Source: Brachionus manjavacas (lineage: Eukaryota > Rotifera > Eurotatoria > Ploima > Brachionidae). Taken from it: 64,000 nt of DNA. The notes beneath the pieces were generated by a model that was not told the origin of the DNA, searched no databases, and was given only the letters and a program-made list of their open reading frames with translations. Shown piece after piece: positions 9,245 through 19,943 of the stretch (position 1 is the stretch's first letter; each line of letters opens with the position of its first letter). The translations under genes were made by a program, and so were the position numbers. The stretch spans positions 2,604,001-2,668,000 of the forward strand of contig JAHQIY010000009.1 in NCBI GenBank assembly GCA_019054805.1, in the 5' to 3' direction.

Positions 9245-10570
9245 GAATCAATAGAGCTTCTGTAGCCGCTTCTCAGAATCGGACAGCCGCGTATTACTAG
9301 AGCTCAAGTTGACGGCAATCAACTTGTATCTAACCAGAGCAGTAACCGTGCCGTACAGCTCAAAACCGCACACGGACAAAATGTAATTGGCGCCGCTCTG
9401 ATTCTGGCCTGTTTGTTGCACGCGAAAAAACCGCAATTCCTCGCTCTCCTGCTTGCACGGATTTATCCAGTCTTGATGCGTGTATTCTAGCCGATCCAGT
9501 ACAAAAGTCCGTTCTTGTCAAAGTCGCTCTCGTACTCAAATCGAATGGGAAGCTGGTTCGACAAACTCGACAAAAACGTGAGGCCATCTCGCTCATAATC
9601 GTACCATTGTTTGACCAACATTTTAGCAATGTACTTTTCCAAATGACTGATGTTGGCCAATGGTTTCACTTTGAAGACTCGGCCCGTGTAGTCCAAACAA
9701 TGGTGTTGGAGGGCAGGCCTTTTTTCAGACCGAGCTGAAACCGCTAGCTGAACGAGTGCAGATTGTAGGAGCCGGGCGCCTCGTAAAAATACACGGGCAG
9801 GCTATCTCACACCTTTAGGGCACTGGTCAGTTTACGGACTAGATTTAGCACTAGGCCATAGTGGTCGGCGCCGAAGACAGCGGCAAAGGTGGTCGCCCAA
9901 CGCGATCAGGATCGACTGCACCAGACCACTCATGCACAGTTCGTACGACGATATCCCCTTGTCGGTTTCGCCCAGCACTTCTTTCAATTGAACGAGTGTC
10001 TACCGAAATTTTGTCTCACACAGTGACATCACGTCTCCGATATGTTCAACCAGTCGTTTCAGTGTGATGAGGAGCAGACGCGGCCGGCTTATACTGAAGA
10101 TAGTCGATTTGGAGTCGATTGGCCAACGTGACATAGTGACGTTTTAATTGTCTTTGCTTGAGTTTGGTTGAGTTTTGGTTTGCAGCTGACAGGTATTGCT
10201 GGAGAGCGTTCAATTTTGACAAGTCGGTAGACAGGAGGTGTTTGGGCACGGCGATTGAGTCGCCGAATATGTTCTTGCCGCAATCCAGGCTGAGCTTGTG
10301 GCAGAGTTTGGAGTTTAAGGAGGCCTGGTTTTTGCGCAACGTCAGTTTGTAAGAGTCGTAGTGGTCGGCTTTGAATGTCCAGCTTTCGATGTACAGTTAC
10401 TTGTCGGCGCTCAGGATGACGATCTTGGGCGGCACGGCTTGCAGAGCGGTGCGCACTTGCACAAACTCGGCCAGCCACGCTTCGATCTGCGCCTGGCTAA
10501 TTTGGCTGCAAGCGCCGTAGCCAAAGCACACACTGACGGTGTACTTGGTAAAAAACCAAAATGATTCCGG
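9245..10570 (-). pseudogene. HECTD1-like E3 ubiquitin ligase fragment
   Basis: A G+C-richer island reads on the minus strand as consecutive parts of a HECTD1-like protein with frameshifts. The order is VCFGYGACSQ, SLNSKLCHKLSLDC and a KISxYELCMSGLVQSIL-like block, then FKVKPLANISHLEKYI, RFEYESDFDKNGLLYWIG and RVQQTGQNQSG, with YILSVCGFELYGTV. The last blocks match the SUN/discoidin-like domain that precedes the catalytic part of HECTD1. The HECT domain is absent, and the island ends abruptly at a hAT remnant on one side and at a MULE inverted repeat on the other. I take it as a stranded gene fragment rather than a gene. The exact paralogue is inferred from motifs recalled from memory. Confidence 0.65.
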
Positions 10571-10583
10571 GTTAAAAATAAGG

Positions 10584-10611
10584 ATAAAGAAAAATTCTGA
10601 CAAAAAACTAA
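10584..10611 (+). repeat. left terminal inverted repeat of the MULE
   Basis: AAAGAAAAATTCTGACAAAA and the following AACTAAA are matched in reverse complement at 16137-16165. It directly abuts the HECTD1-like fragment. Confidence 0.75.
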
Positions 10612-10729
10612 ATTAATTTTTAAAATATTATTAAAAGAGAATTTAAAACTTTCTAATTAAAAAAATTTACTTCATTATTATTTTTTAATTCTCTTTTAAT
10701 CATATTTAAAAACTTAATTTAGTTTTGAC

Positions 10730-11000
10730 TAAATGATATTATGTCAATTAATTTATATATATGTCAATTAAAAAACAAATATTTGTCAATTAAAACTAGA
10801 TAATTCGTCAGTTATACTAGTGTAAATCTGAAAATATAAATGTCATTTAAATAAATGTTTTGTCAATTAGAAAAAAATGTCATAAAATTGAAGTATAATT
10901 AGAATAATTAATAAATTATAGAATTGTATTATTTAACAGTACAAAACATTATTAATTAAGAGTTCAAAAGATTATTTGTCAATTAAAGTAATTAACAAAA
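10730..11000 (+). repeat. subterminal TGTCAATTA motif array, left arm
   Basis: TGTCAATTA or close variants occur at least five times, often followed by AAA. The mirrored array TAATTGACA lies at about 15900-16120. Such arrays commonly serve as transposase-binding sites; that role here is inference. Confidence 0.6.
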
Positions 11001-11158
11001 ACTCATACAACATATGAACTATTAGAAAATTAACGAGAAATCTATTGCTAGATTCTGGTATAAATATTAAATTAAAAACAAATAAAATATATATTTTTTT
11101 TATCAAATTGTAATAATATTATAATATTCAAAATATTCAAAATATTCCTCTGAATCGC

Positions 11159-12416
11159 ATGGACTCCGTTAAATCGGACGACTCTTATCTGACCATGTGT
11201 CGGAATGCTGTCAGAGTAAGAGTCCCAAACGACAAGTCCGGCACTGTTAATCGCCTTACTATTTTGAATGCTCTTAAAGGCATTCAAAATGGTTTGATTA
11301 TTCCGCACATTAGGACTGTTACAACGACCAAAAGAAATATATGGTTAATTTCTTTCAACGAATCTTATGACTTTTCATCACTAGTTGGAAGTAAAATCTT
11401 AATAAACGAACAACACTTTTCGCTTGATGATGCACAGTACCCTGAAACTTTATACAAATCATTCACGTTCAAATTTGTTGGCCTTAAACCTAACTTTGCA
11501 CATGAAAAAATTGCTAAACATTTGTCCTCAAAAGGTGTCAAATATGAGGAAATAGAACGAATATATGAAGAACACTTTCAAGAGGAAGAGTTCAAACATA
11601 TTTCCAAAGGCACTTTCCGTGCAAAAATCAAAATAAACGCTACAGCTAACCCTAATTACAAAAATGTTCTAGTAAACTTGGTTGAACAAACACAAATTGA
11701 TGGTAATCCGGTAAATGTTCTACGAATTGGCGAGACCCGTTGCTTATTTTGTAAACAAACAGACCATAAAATAGCAAATTGCCCGAAAAAAAATTCGACT
11801 TGTAACAAATGTAAACGTACCGGTCACTCAGCCGACAAATGCTCACTGGCTAAACGAATAACAAACAATACTTACTTTGATCTAGCGGATGATGAAGAGG
11901 ACGAAAACTTAGCACAAATGACTATTGAACCGAATAATGATGAGGTCTTCTATAGGAATGATGTTCATGTTTTCAATTCTAAGTCAACCACCGGAATAAA
12001 CCTTAACTCTAGCCAAATAGACCTTCCTTCTGGAAGTAGAAACCAATCCTGCTCAAGTGTTCTAAGTAACTGGGAAAGTCGGTTAAAAACACTTCCCTCA
12101 ACGAATAACTTGGATCCAAACTTGGATTCACTTAACCAAAGCTCTTCAAGTACCAAAAAATCATTAATACCCAAACCAAAAACATTGTCAAAGTCTAAAA
12201 AAACTCTTAAACAAAGCGAAAATAAAACAAACGATGATTTCAAACTTCCGAATAACTCGTACAGACGTCCTTCTATTCTAAAATAAATCTAGTTCAGTAA
12301 AACGACCGAGTGAAAAAACTTTTAATAAAAGTTTTAAACGAGATAAATTTGATGGACAACTGGATGAAAGCGAAGTCGTTAATGAAGCCGCCAAGTTATT
12401 AAATATCCAAAAATGA
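11159..12416 (+). pseudogene. Jockey-like LINE ORF1 (gag-like, zinc knuckles), one frameshift
   Basis: The ORF opens MDSVKSDDSYLTMCRNAVRV and runs 375 codons to a stop at 12286. A gag-like nucleic-acid-binding region is followed by two CCHC zinc knuckles, CLFCKQTDHKIANC and CNKCKRTGHSADKC (about residues 198-230), and a serine-rich basic tail. Directly after the stop another frame continues with SSSVKRPSEKTF and EAAKLLNIQK, ending in TGA at 12414-12416. A single frameshift near 12280 therefore truncates the original ORF1. The protein would coat LINE RNA in a ribonucleoprotein. The restored stop overlaps the ORF2 start as ATGA. Confidence 0.8.
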
Positions 12417-15211
12417 ACAAGAAGACAAATCAATCAACTTTAAGAACAAAACCTCTTAATAATACAAGGTTAGTAATTACACACTGGAATTGTCTTCATT
12501 TACCTAGTAGGGTTCATCTCTTAGCCAATTTTTTAGCCCAAAAATGTCCCGACATTGTTTTGCTCAATGAATTAAAGATAGATTTGAGTGAGGCAAATAT
12601 TTATCTTGACTTTCACAATTATCTGTTCATAACAAAACCACGCAACAAGTATGGAGGTGGTGTAGCTATTTTAATTAAAGAAGGAATTGAATTTATACAA
12701 GATTTTTCTTATGAGGAATTCAATTCCGAACTTCTTTGTATAAAAATGAACTTAGGAAAGAAAAGTGAATTGTTTGTATTTAGTCTATATAATCCACCCA
12801 ATGTGCTTCTGAACCTTGAGTTTTTTAAAACAGTTAATAAAAAGTGTAGGAACTACATCTTGGGTGGTGATCTAAACGCTAGAACAAAGCAAATAGGCTG
12901 CGTTAGGGAAAATGAAAATGGCATAATATTGGAAAGAATAATCAATGAGTTAGACTTTTCAGTAATCAATGATAAGCGTCCTACTCTCAATATTTTTAAT
13001 AAGAATTACTTTGAAATTCTTGACCTTTTTTTAGTTTCATCTTCTTTAATTGACAAAATAACCGACTTTAGTGTCTAAAATAGTCAAGACATGACTAGTG
13101 ACCATTTTCCAATCGAAGCATCGATTGATATGGGCTATCTAGTAGAAAACAAATCAGCAGCTAAAAGGTTTAACTATAAGAAAGAAAACTGGCAATTATT
13201 CAGCGAGATTTTAAATTCTCAAATAGTGAATATCACTGAAAGTTCCCTCACAATAGACCAACTAAATGATAAAATTACAGAAAAAATTATTTCTGCTTCA
13301 CATAAAAGCATTCCATATCTTTCTAAGAAAATCTACAAAAAGAGTCTTTCACCGAACATTGTTAATTTGATCAAAGAACGTAGGAAAGTAAGAAGAAACT
13401 TCCAGAAAACTCGCTGTCAAAAGGTAAAACAAAAATTTAATCAACTTACATCTGAGTTAAAGGCCTCTTTAAAAAAATTTTGGAATCAAAATTGGTTTGA
13501 TTTTATTGAGAGGATGGGAAAAAACCCACTGACAAGTAGACCTTTTTGGAAAAAAATAAATAAATTTAGAACAAAAAAAGGATCAAATTTAATTCCTAAT
13601 TTGATTTTAAATGAAAATGAATTCAAAACTAATGAAGAAAAGGGAAAATGCTTCGGAGAACTCTTATCTTCAATATTTAGTCCTAATTCTGATTTAATTG
13701 ATTCTGAGAATTTATCGAAATACTAAATTCTAACTCTGATTTCTTTAGAAATTATAACCAATCTAATTTTAATTATCCAATTTGCTTAAACGAATCAATT
13801 ATGGCTTTAAAAAGATTGAAAAATGAAGCGGCATCAGGACCTGACCAAATTCATAATTTAATGTTAAAAAACTTACCTAGAAATTCATTAATAGAAATCA
13901 TAGAACTTTTTAATTTATCCCTTAGAGAAGGTAGAGTCCCTAAAGCGTGGAAAATATCGAACATTACTATGATTCAAAAAAAAGCCTCTTCTGTACAAGA
14001 TCCTTTAAATTATAGACCAATTAGTATAACGAGTTGTTTAGGAAAGTTACTGGAACGCATAGTTTATTCAAGAATATACAATTTTTTGGAACAAAATTCA
14101 CTCCTTATCCAGGAGCAATCTGGAATTAGGAAACACCGGCGAACAGCAGATAATCTTTTCTTTTTAATTCAAAAAATTGTGGAATCATTTAATAGAAAAA
14201 AAAGAGTTAGCGGCCTTTTTTTTGACATTTCTAAAGCCTTTGATAGGGTTTGGCATGAAGGTTTACTTTTTAAATTGATTAAAATAAATCCACCTCATTA
14301 CTTGACTAACTGGATTAGATCCTTTTTAAGGTAAATGTGAATGACCATCTGAGCGAAGAATATCAAATAACTGCAGGTGTTCCTCAAGGCTCAGTAATTA
14401 TTCCTCTTTTATTTAATTTATATATTAATGACATCCCCAGAAGAAAAAAAACAAATAATGAATACTCTCTGCTTTTCGCAGATGATCTTATTACATTCTT
14501 CATTAATAACAAAAAGGGGAACCTAGAAAATAAGATAAATAAATACACCAACGAATTAGAACAATGGCTTATTAAGTGGAAAATGAAGATATCAGTTGAA
14601 AAGTCGTGTTCAGCATTCTTATCTAAGTACAAAAAAGAGAGTGACGATCTTAATTCAAAAATTTATCGAAACAGAATACTAAGCCTAAAAGAAATCAAGT
14701 TTCTTGGTATTAAATTTGATTCTAAGTTAAATTTAAAATAGCAGTTGACGAAATTAAAGAACGCTGCAATAAAAGGCTAAATATTATTAAGATATTGTCA
14801 AACAAAAAATGCGGTCTCAATCAAAACACACTAGGAAATTTATATAAATCTTTAGTCGGATCGTTTTTAGACTATTCTTTTCCTTGCTTAAATTCATTTT
14901 CAGAAAATAATATCAAAAAACTACAAGCAATTCAGAATACAGCAGTCAGATCTATTCTTAAGTTAAAATATGATACTCCCTCCAACATCGTGCAACATGA
15001 AGCTTTTAATAAACTAAAATTACTAACAGTCTCGAATCGTCTTTTTGAGTTGAGCGAGAAATATGTTGGGATAGGACTGAGTCATTCTATTCCATTGGTT
15101 GAAAGACTGGTGAAAGAATACAAAGAAGGTTTCGAATCAAGATATATTGAATACCCAACTCCATTGTGTAATTGCTACCTTACTATTTCTTCTTTTTTTC
15201 CTGAAACTTGA
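12413..15211 (+). pseudogene. Jockey-like LINE ORF2: endonuclease and reverse transcriptase, broken
   Basis: Five consecutive plus-strand ORF pieces (12413-13078, 13091-13726, 13801-14334, 14337-14741, 14795-15211) make up one LINE polyprotein. The first is an apurinic-type endonuclease (WNCLHLPSR, LLNELKI, YILGGDLNAR, and TSDHFPIE from the next piece). The reverse transcriptase follows (ASGPDQIHN, NYRPISITSCLGKLLERIV, FFDISKAFDRVWHEGL, GVPQGSVIIPLLFN, FADDL at 14475-14489), then the C-terminal connection region. Catalytic FADD is intact, but at least four stops or shifts make the copy dead. It inserted into the MULE. Confidence 0.85.
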
Positions 15212-15412
15212 ACTATTTAAACATGTGCCACATGAAACAATCTTTTCCAATTTATGTCTTTTCAACTTTAATTTTTTTTAACTTATTTACTCTATTTTGA
15301 TTCTTTTTTTTATCTAATTTTATTTACTTTAATTTTATTTTTATTTTATTTTTAATTTATTCTGAGGGAGCTATAGCTCGGTACAGAAAACAAATAAATA
15401 ATAATTAGTTTT
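15212..15412 (+). repeat. LINE 3' UTR with terminal hairpin tail
   Basis: A pyrimidine-rich 3' UTR ends with GGGAGCTATAGCTCGGTACA then GAAAACAAATAAATAA. GAGC-TATA-GCTC is a stem-loop. Similar tails end other elements at 18890-18960, 45165-45215 and 50555-50600, suggesting the stem-loop is what the reverse transcriptase recognises when priming. Confidence 0.65.
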
Positions 15413-15544
15413 CATATTTGTCAATTAAAAAAAATATTTGTCAATTTAATATAAACAAATTTTTCAATGTAAAAATTTTTTTCTGTGAAATATAAAATTA
15501 TTTTTCCAGTAAAAAAAAAATAAAATTAAAGAAAATATAACAAA

Positions 15545-15905
15545 AATGTGAAGCATTTATTTTTGCAATGCTTTTGACATATTACGTGGTCGTCCAACAC
15601 TCGCAACTTGACCAAGTCCTATTGTCCAGGCTTCTTTTGGAAATTCTGTAAATAATCTATCTCGAAAGGCAATTCTTATTATGTGCTTGCACATGTAATG
15701 TTTAAACCACGATGGACAAGTACATGTGCTCAAACGCCAATTATCTTCATTTAGACGAATAATGCGTAATTCTTGGAAAGTTTCGACGAAATGTTGAAAG
15801 CTGTTCTACTCGCATTGATTTAGCATCTGAATATAATTCTTGAATGTATCTACTTCATGTACCTTGTTTTCTACTTCCTCAAAATTTACAGATATAATTG
15901 ACAAT
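15545..15905 (-). pseudogene. MULE transposase C-terminus with SWIM zinc finger
   Basis: The minus strand reads ELRIIRLNEDNWRLSTCTCP, SWFKHYMCKHIIRIAF, then IGLGQVASVGRPRNMSKALQ before a stop. The C-x-C ... C-x-H-I spacing is the SWIM zinc finger, and a GRPRN-type basic tail normally ends Mutator-like transposases. An in-frame stop upstream and loss of the DDE core make it a remnant. It sits inside the right arm of the 10.6-16.2 kb element and identifies its family. Confidence 0.75.
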
Positions 15906-16136
15906 TATTAAATAGTTAATTTTCATTTATTCTATTTTAATTGACAAATTTTTTTTTAAATTGACATATTCCTTGTTAACAGCTTTAATTTACAATAAAT
16001 TAATTTAATTGACAATAAATTAAAAAAATGATAATAATTTAATATAATTGACAAGTTAGTATTGACAAAAATATAATTGACAGAAAAAATAATTGACATT
16101 TCTCTAAATTAATTGACGGTTTCTCTTCCTGCCTTT

Positions 16137-16165
16137 AGTTTTTTGTCAGAATTTTTCTTTCTTTT
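16137..16165 (-). repeat. right terminal inverted repeat of the MULE
   Basis: It is the reverse complement of 10584-10611, containing TTAGTTTTTTGTCAGAATTT. Outside it the sequence is a pyrimidine run unlike the left flank. Confidence 0.75.
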
Positions 16166-16170
16166 TCCCA

Positions 16171-16850
16171 AACCATTACAATTTATCTTTTTAAGTAAAA
16201 GAAGATTAAAATTTTTCTCGAGCTTTTTTAATGAACATAATATACTTCTAACTGCTATTTATACTTAAACCATTTATCAGCATAGCATCCTTAGGTTTAC
16301 TTAATCTTATATTTTTGAATGATAGTTCGATGAACCCAGTTTCTTTTTGCACAGAACTGGGCGATTTTTTAGAAATTTTTAAAAAATGAAAGAAGAAACT
16401 TCAAAAATTATGCAATATTGAATTTTAAATCCATTTTTAATGTAATTAAAGTACTGATTTTGACACGTGGATTTTACGTAAATTAACTTTGACAAAAAAA
16501 TGGCAAAAAAATTGACTGAATTTTTGTAAATTTTGGTAAATTTTCACTCAAAAAAAATTCAAAAATTCGGCCATTTTTTTGCAAGTAAATTTTCGTAATT
16601 TTACGAAAACTTAAGAAAATTATCGAAAAATTTTGTAAATTTACGTAATTTTAAAAAATTAACTATTCTTTTATTTTTTAAAAATAATTTAGGATCTTAC
16701 CTCGTCAAATTTTTCAAAAATTTGAATATCATATATTCTAAAAGCATCAATTATAAATTAATTTTAAGAGAATATTAATGACACGATAATATTATCGATA
16801 TTGACGAATATTGTGATGGTTATATTATCGAATGACACGATAATAGGCGA
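16171..16850. other. AT-rich spacer
   Basis: I see no gene. Short internally repetitive patches occur, among them several TTTTCGTAAATTTTACG-like strings at 16540-16660 and two ACACGATAATA strings (16781, 16837), the second at the edge of the chitinase fragment. Confidence 0.5.
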
Positions 16851-16852
16851 GC

Positions 16853-17105
16853 TCAAAAGGCTTTAAAGCTCTAAAGCTGCGCCGCTTGGCTTCGTCGTGG
16901 ACCACGCGGCTCAACGGCTCGGGGCCGTGGTTACAGCCAAGCACGCCGAGCAGCACCTTGAGCAGCGGGTTCTGCTTCTTGAGGTCGATGACCTTGCTAA
17001 AAAGACCCTTGCTGTAGGCCGTGTCCTCGTCGTTCCACTCGTAGGCCACCAGCTTGTCGTCCACTATTTTGACGAACGCGTAAATGATGTGCGTGCACAG
17101 GCTAC
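16853..17105 (-). pseudogene. GH18 chitinase fragment (N-terminal part of the barrel)
   Basis: The minus strand reads in one open frame LCTHIIYAFVKIVDDK, AYEWNDEDTAYSKGLF, DLKKQNPLLKVLLGV then NHGPEPLSRVVHDEAKRRSF. This is the start of a glycoside hydrolase 18 barrel: the strand with YAF, then the KVLLxVGGW strand (here GVLGCN, so a glycine and the tryptophan are changed). No catalytic DxxDxDxE region follows; the frame runs into unrelated sequence. At its 5' side it is joined abruptly to a Ty3/gypsy protease fragment at the string GATCATGATGATCATGATGT. It is a stranded exon, not a working chitinase. Confidence 0.8.
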
Positions 17106-17365
17106 ATCATGATCATCATGATCAAAAACGATGAATTCTTAAATACATTTATTCACACAAATATCGACTTCAACTGGTTTAGTAAAACCAGAAGCCCATG
17201 AAATAATACCTTCAGCGGTTTTAATTCTCTTATATGTCCATAATATTTCGAATTTATTACTAATTGGGGTCATGTCATAGTACCCTTGGTATTCACAGTT
17301 TTAAATGGAATTGGATCATACAGCGTGTCGGATTCACTTGATTTTTCCATTTCAACAAAACTTGT
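17106..17365 (-). pseudogene. Ty3/gypsy deletion derivative: gag start joined to protease end
   Basis: On the minus strand, 17361-17290 encodes MEKSSESDTLYDPIPFKTVN, the same beginning as at 23482-23545. It then jumps to sequence matching the region just after the protease active site of the plus-strand gypsy element (28180-28345). The intervening gag is deleted. The junction to the chitinase fragment follows at about 17105. Confidence 0.6.
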
Positions 17366-18677
17366 TAACCAATATTAAACAAAGACTTTCTAGCCTTGAG
17401 TCTTGTTATTACCTGACTTCATTTAGCTTTGGCTTTCGAGTCATTAATTTTGGCTTTAATCATTAAATCATTATCATTAAATCTCTTTCACTAACTTTAG
17501 GCAACTTTGAAGTCTTTAAATGGATTAAAACATTTTTATCCAACAAAAGGTACTATGATAGACTACATGCATTCAATTTTAAAGGGAATTAATCCGCAAA
17601 TTAGCAGAATATTGGTTTGATTAAAAAATGTCAAAATTAAAAGTTTTCTCTTAGACCTCATCTCCTTAATATAAATAGAAAGTGCAAGAAATCAGAGTCC
17701 CTCAATTTTTTCTTAGAGATCCACGCGAAATTAATTATATCAAACATTGAAAAGCGAACGAATATCTTGCATCTGTTTTATGCTTTGCCCTTCCGATATG
17801 AAATAGATTAGAAATAAAGGAAGCCTAAATGAAGTTTCTTGTTTTCAGTATGAAAATTTTAATAGGATTCTGATTCAATTTTGTAAAGTTCTGTTGGAAT
17901 TGAAATAATACATTCATTTAATTTAATCAAGTGTATTACAAATTATAAATAACGAAATCATTCATCAAGATTTGCAATATAAGGATTCGTATTTAAAATT
18001 GAAAAATAAAAAAAATGCCTAATGAACATTATTAGATTTGTAACATAATATCAAAAAAAGAAATATTGTCTTTTTTGCATCTTTATTTTATAGCAGACAC
18101 AGAGATAAAAAACAAAAGTTTCAAAAAAGCTTTCAATTAAATAAACATTTTATTGTGATTTATTTTATAAGTAATAAGTAAATGGATTTGATTGAAGAAT
18201 TAGCAGTGTTTGCCAAGAACCAACAACTTCGTGGAAGCTTGGCACAACGCTTTTTCAGTTAGTTAAATTTTAATTAATTCAATTTTATTTTATTGAATTG
18301 ATAATTTTTCTAATAATTACGAGTATGTTGAATAAACATCCGTTGTTCTATTCGTTGGTATATTCGCTAATAAAGGAATAAAAAAAAACAGAAAATGAAC
18401 TTGTTAGATTAAAAACAGGAGTAATTTATAGAAGAAAGCCAAAATATTTATTGCTAGACGAACGTATCCAAAATATAATCAAAGAATATGATTCGTCCGA
18501 TAAAGAAAAAACTTTAATTAGTTTATGTTTACTTTTAAAATATTAATATTAGGGATGATTTTTTTGATTTTTATGATTTTTTTTGGATTTTTATTTAAAT
18601 TGAGTAAAAAAATAAATTAGCTATTTTAATTTAATTAATTTTTGTTTATAGCTATTTTTAATTGGCATTTGGCTATT
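17288..18677 (+). repeat. left arm of a 1.4 kb inverted repeat
   Basis: This arm is nearly identical to the reverse complement of 22143-23545; paired coordinates sum to about 40833 along the whole length. It contains a short open stretch reading MDLIEELAVFAKNQQLRG on the plus strand (18183 on) and another reading ENELVRLKTGVIYRRKPKYL (about 18390-18530), separated by AT-rich sequence. I do not recognise these proteins; they could be exons of a transposon-encoded gene. Confidence 0.85.
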
Positions 18678-18884
18678 CATATCGAGTTTTTTAGTGACAG
18701 TTTTTAAAACTGAATTTATGTTAATTCAGTTTCATGTTAACTGTTAACATTTTTCTAATTGGTTATTTTGTGAAAAATAATCTTAAACATTTTAGTTAAA
18801 AGAAAACAATACAAAAATAAAAACAGATTAAATTTTCAATTATTTTGGTTTTAATTAATGAAGTTAAAAAATTAGATTATTATT

Positions 18885-18965
18885 TATTTATTTGTTTTCT
18901 GTACCGAGCAAAAGCTCCTTCAGATTAAAAAAAAAAAATCAAAATAAAAAAAAGTTAAATAAGAT
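18885..18965 (-). repeat. LINE 3' tail (hairpin type), minus strand
   Basis: On the minus strand it reads GAAGGAGCTTTTGCTCGGTA then CAGAAAACAAATAAATAAAT. GAGC-TTTT-GCTC is the stem-loop. It matches the tail of the Jockey-like LINE at 15363-15410 and marks a severely 5'-truncated insertion. Confidence 0.65.
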
Positions 18966-19002
18966 AGAATAAGAATTTTAAAAAATAAAATGTAATAAGT
19001 AA

Positions 19003-19388
19003 ATGGATTCGATTGAAGAATTAGCAGTGTTTGCCAAGAACCAACAACTTCGTGGAAGCTTGTTGAAAACCAGTTGTTTATCAATTCAGTTTTTAAATGT
19101 GTTGGTAATAGTTACGCATCTGGTCGCTGCATCGAGGGCATTCCAGTCACCTGCAGTCCTGTTCGTGAGGAAGTTGGTGCGTGCCTCGCAGTTGCGAACC
19201 AACTGGCGCTCAATTGCACGATGACAAGTTCTGGTGTTCCCTGCTGGACAATCGAGGCCATCAGACGCCAGCCTTTGAACTCCGTTAATGAAGCATACTT
19301 AGTCGTAGTGAACAATTAGAATATATAAATAAAGTTGTCACACGAACAAGTAAGCCAGCAAAGAAGTTGAGCAACTCTAAGTTTTACC
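19003..19388 (-). pseudogene. inverted copy of LINE 3' coding end plus gypsy sliver
   Basis: Positions 19072-19388 are the reverse complement of 24632-24948, so on the minus strand they carry the same LINE C-terminal block (NFLTNRTAGDWNALDAATR) and a few gypsy codons. Positions 19003-19063 repeat the start of the MDLIEELAVF-type segment of 18183 and join the LINE piece at an AAGCTT string. Long plus-strand ORFs here are shadows. Confidence 0.6.
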
Positions 19389-19533
19389 TATTATATTAGG
19401 CATTTTTACTCAAGTTAAAACTAAACTTTAATATTCAGTTGTAAAGGTTCACATGCTTGAAATTAGTAAAACAATTTTTCTTTTTAAATTCAGAAAAAAT
19501 TCAAAGAAGCAATGATAAAAATAAGATTTAAAT

Positions 19534-19595
19534 GCGCCATAACTCTGCCGTAAGCCGGTCCCAAGCCCAGGATGAGAAAAGAGGAGGGTGGTGGC
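19534..19595 (+). ncRNA. twister ribozyme (type P1), upstream member, copy B
   Basis: Same sequence as 6898-6959, including the extra A in P4. The predicted cleavage lies between 19540 and 19541. Confidence 0.85.
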
Positions 19596-19943
19596 AGCCA
19601 CACAATGTGGTCTTCTACGAGTCCAAAGAAGAGCTGTATTACGGGTACATAGATCTACGGGTCTTTGTCCTAGTCTTGTCGTATGAGGGTGCCGCTGGCT
19701 TCGACCATCACCCAGTATAGAATCTTAACAGAGCAAGAACTTGTTTTACAGCTGACCCTCTTTGGATAGCCGTAACTTTGGAAGCGTTAAAGTTAAGGCA
19801 TTCTCTCTTAAAGAGATTGTCGCTTGGTTTGTGGTTCCAAGCTAGTCTAAATAGTTGTCGAGTTCGCAGTCTTTAAGTGCTCGGATGAGTGACGCTGTTT
19901 ATGATGAACGTCCCACGTGCTTCTTAGGGGAAGACGCCGTCAT
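19541..19943 (+). ncRNA. 403-nt unit between two twister cleavage sites, copy B
   Basis: Differs from copy A chiefly by one inserted G (GAGGGTGCCG instead of GAGGTGCCG), which breaks the open frame of copy A but leaves the ribozymes intact. Confidence 0.6.

Larger units (their letters stand above)
10580..16170. mobile_element. MULE-type DNA transposon with inverted repeats, split by a LINE
   Basis: The left end (10584-10611) and right end (16137-16165) are inverted copies sharing AAATTCTGACAAAAAACTAA. Inside them the left arm has repeated TGTCAATTA and the right arm its complement TAATTGACA, so the subterminal motifs point in opposite directions as in transposase-binding arrays. The right arm holds a SWIM zinc finger typical of Mutator-like transposases (15545-15905). 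The central transposase is missing and a LINE occupies 11.1-15.4 kb. I saw no convincing target-site duplication. Confidence 0.65.

Noticed and set aside
9861-10564. Plus-strand ORFs in the G+C-rich island
   Set aside because: The minus strand matches HECTD1 in successive segments; the plus ORFs are shadows.
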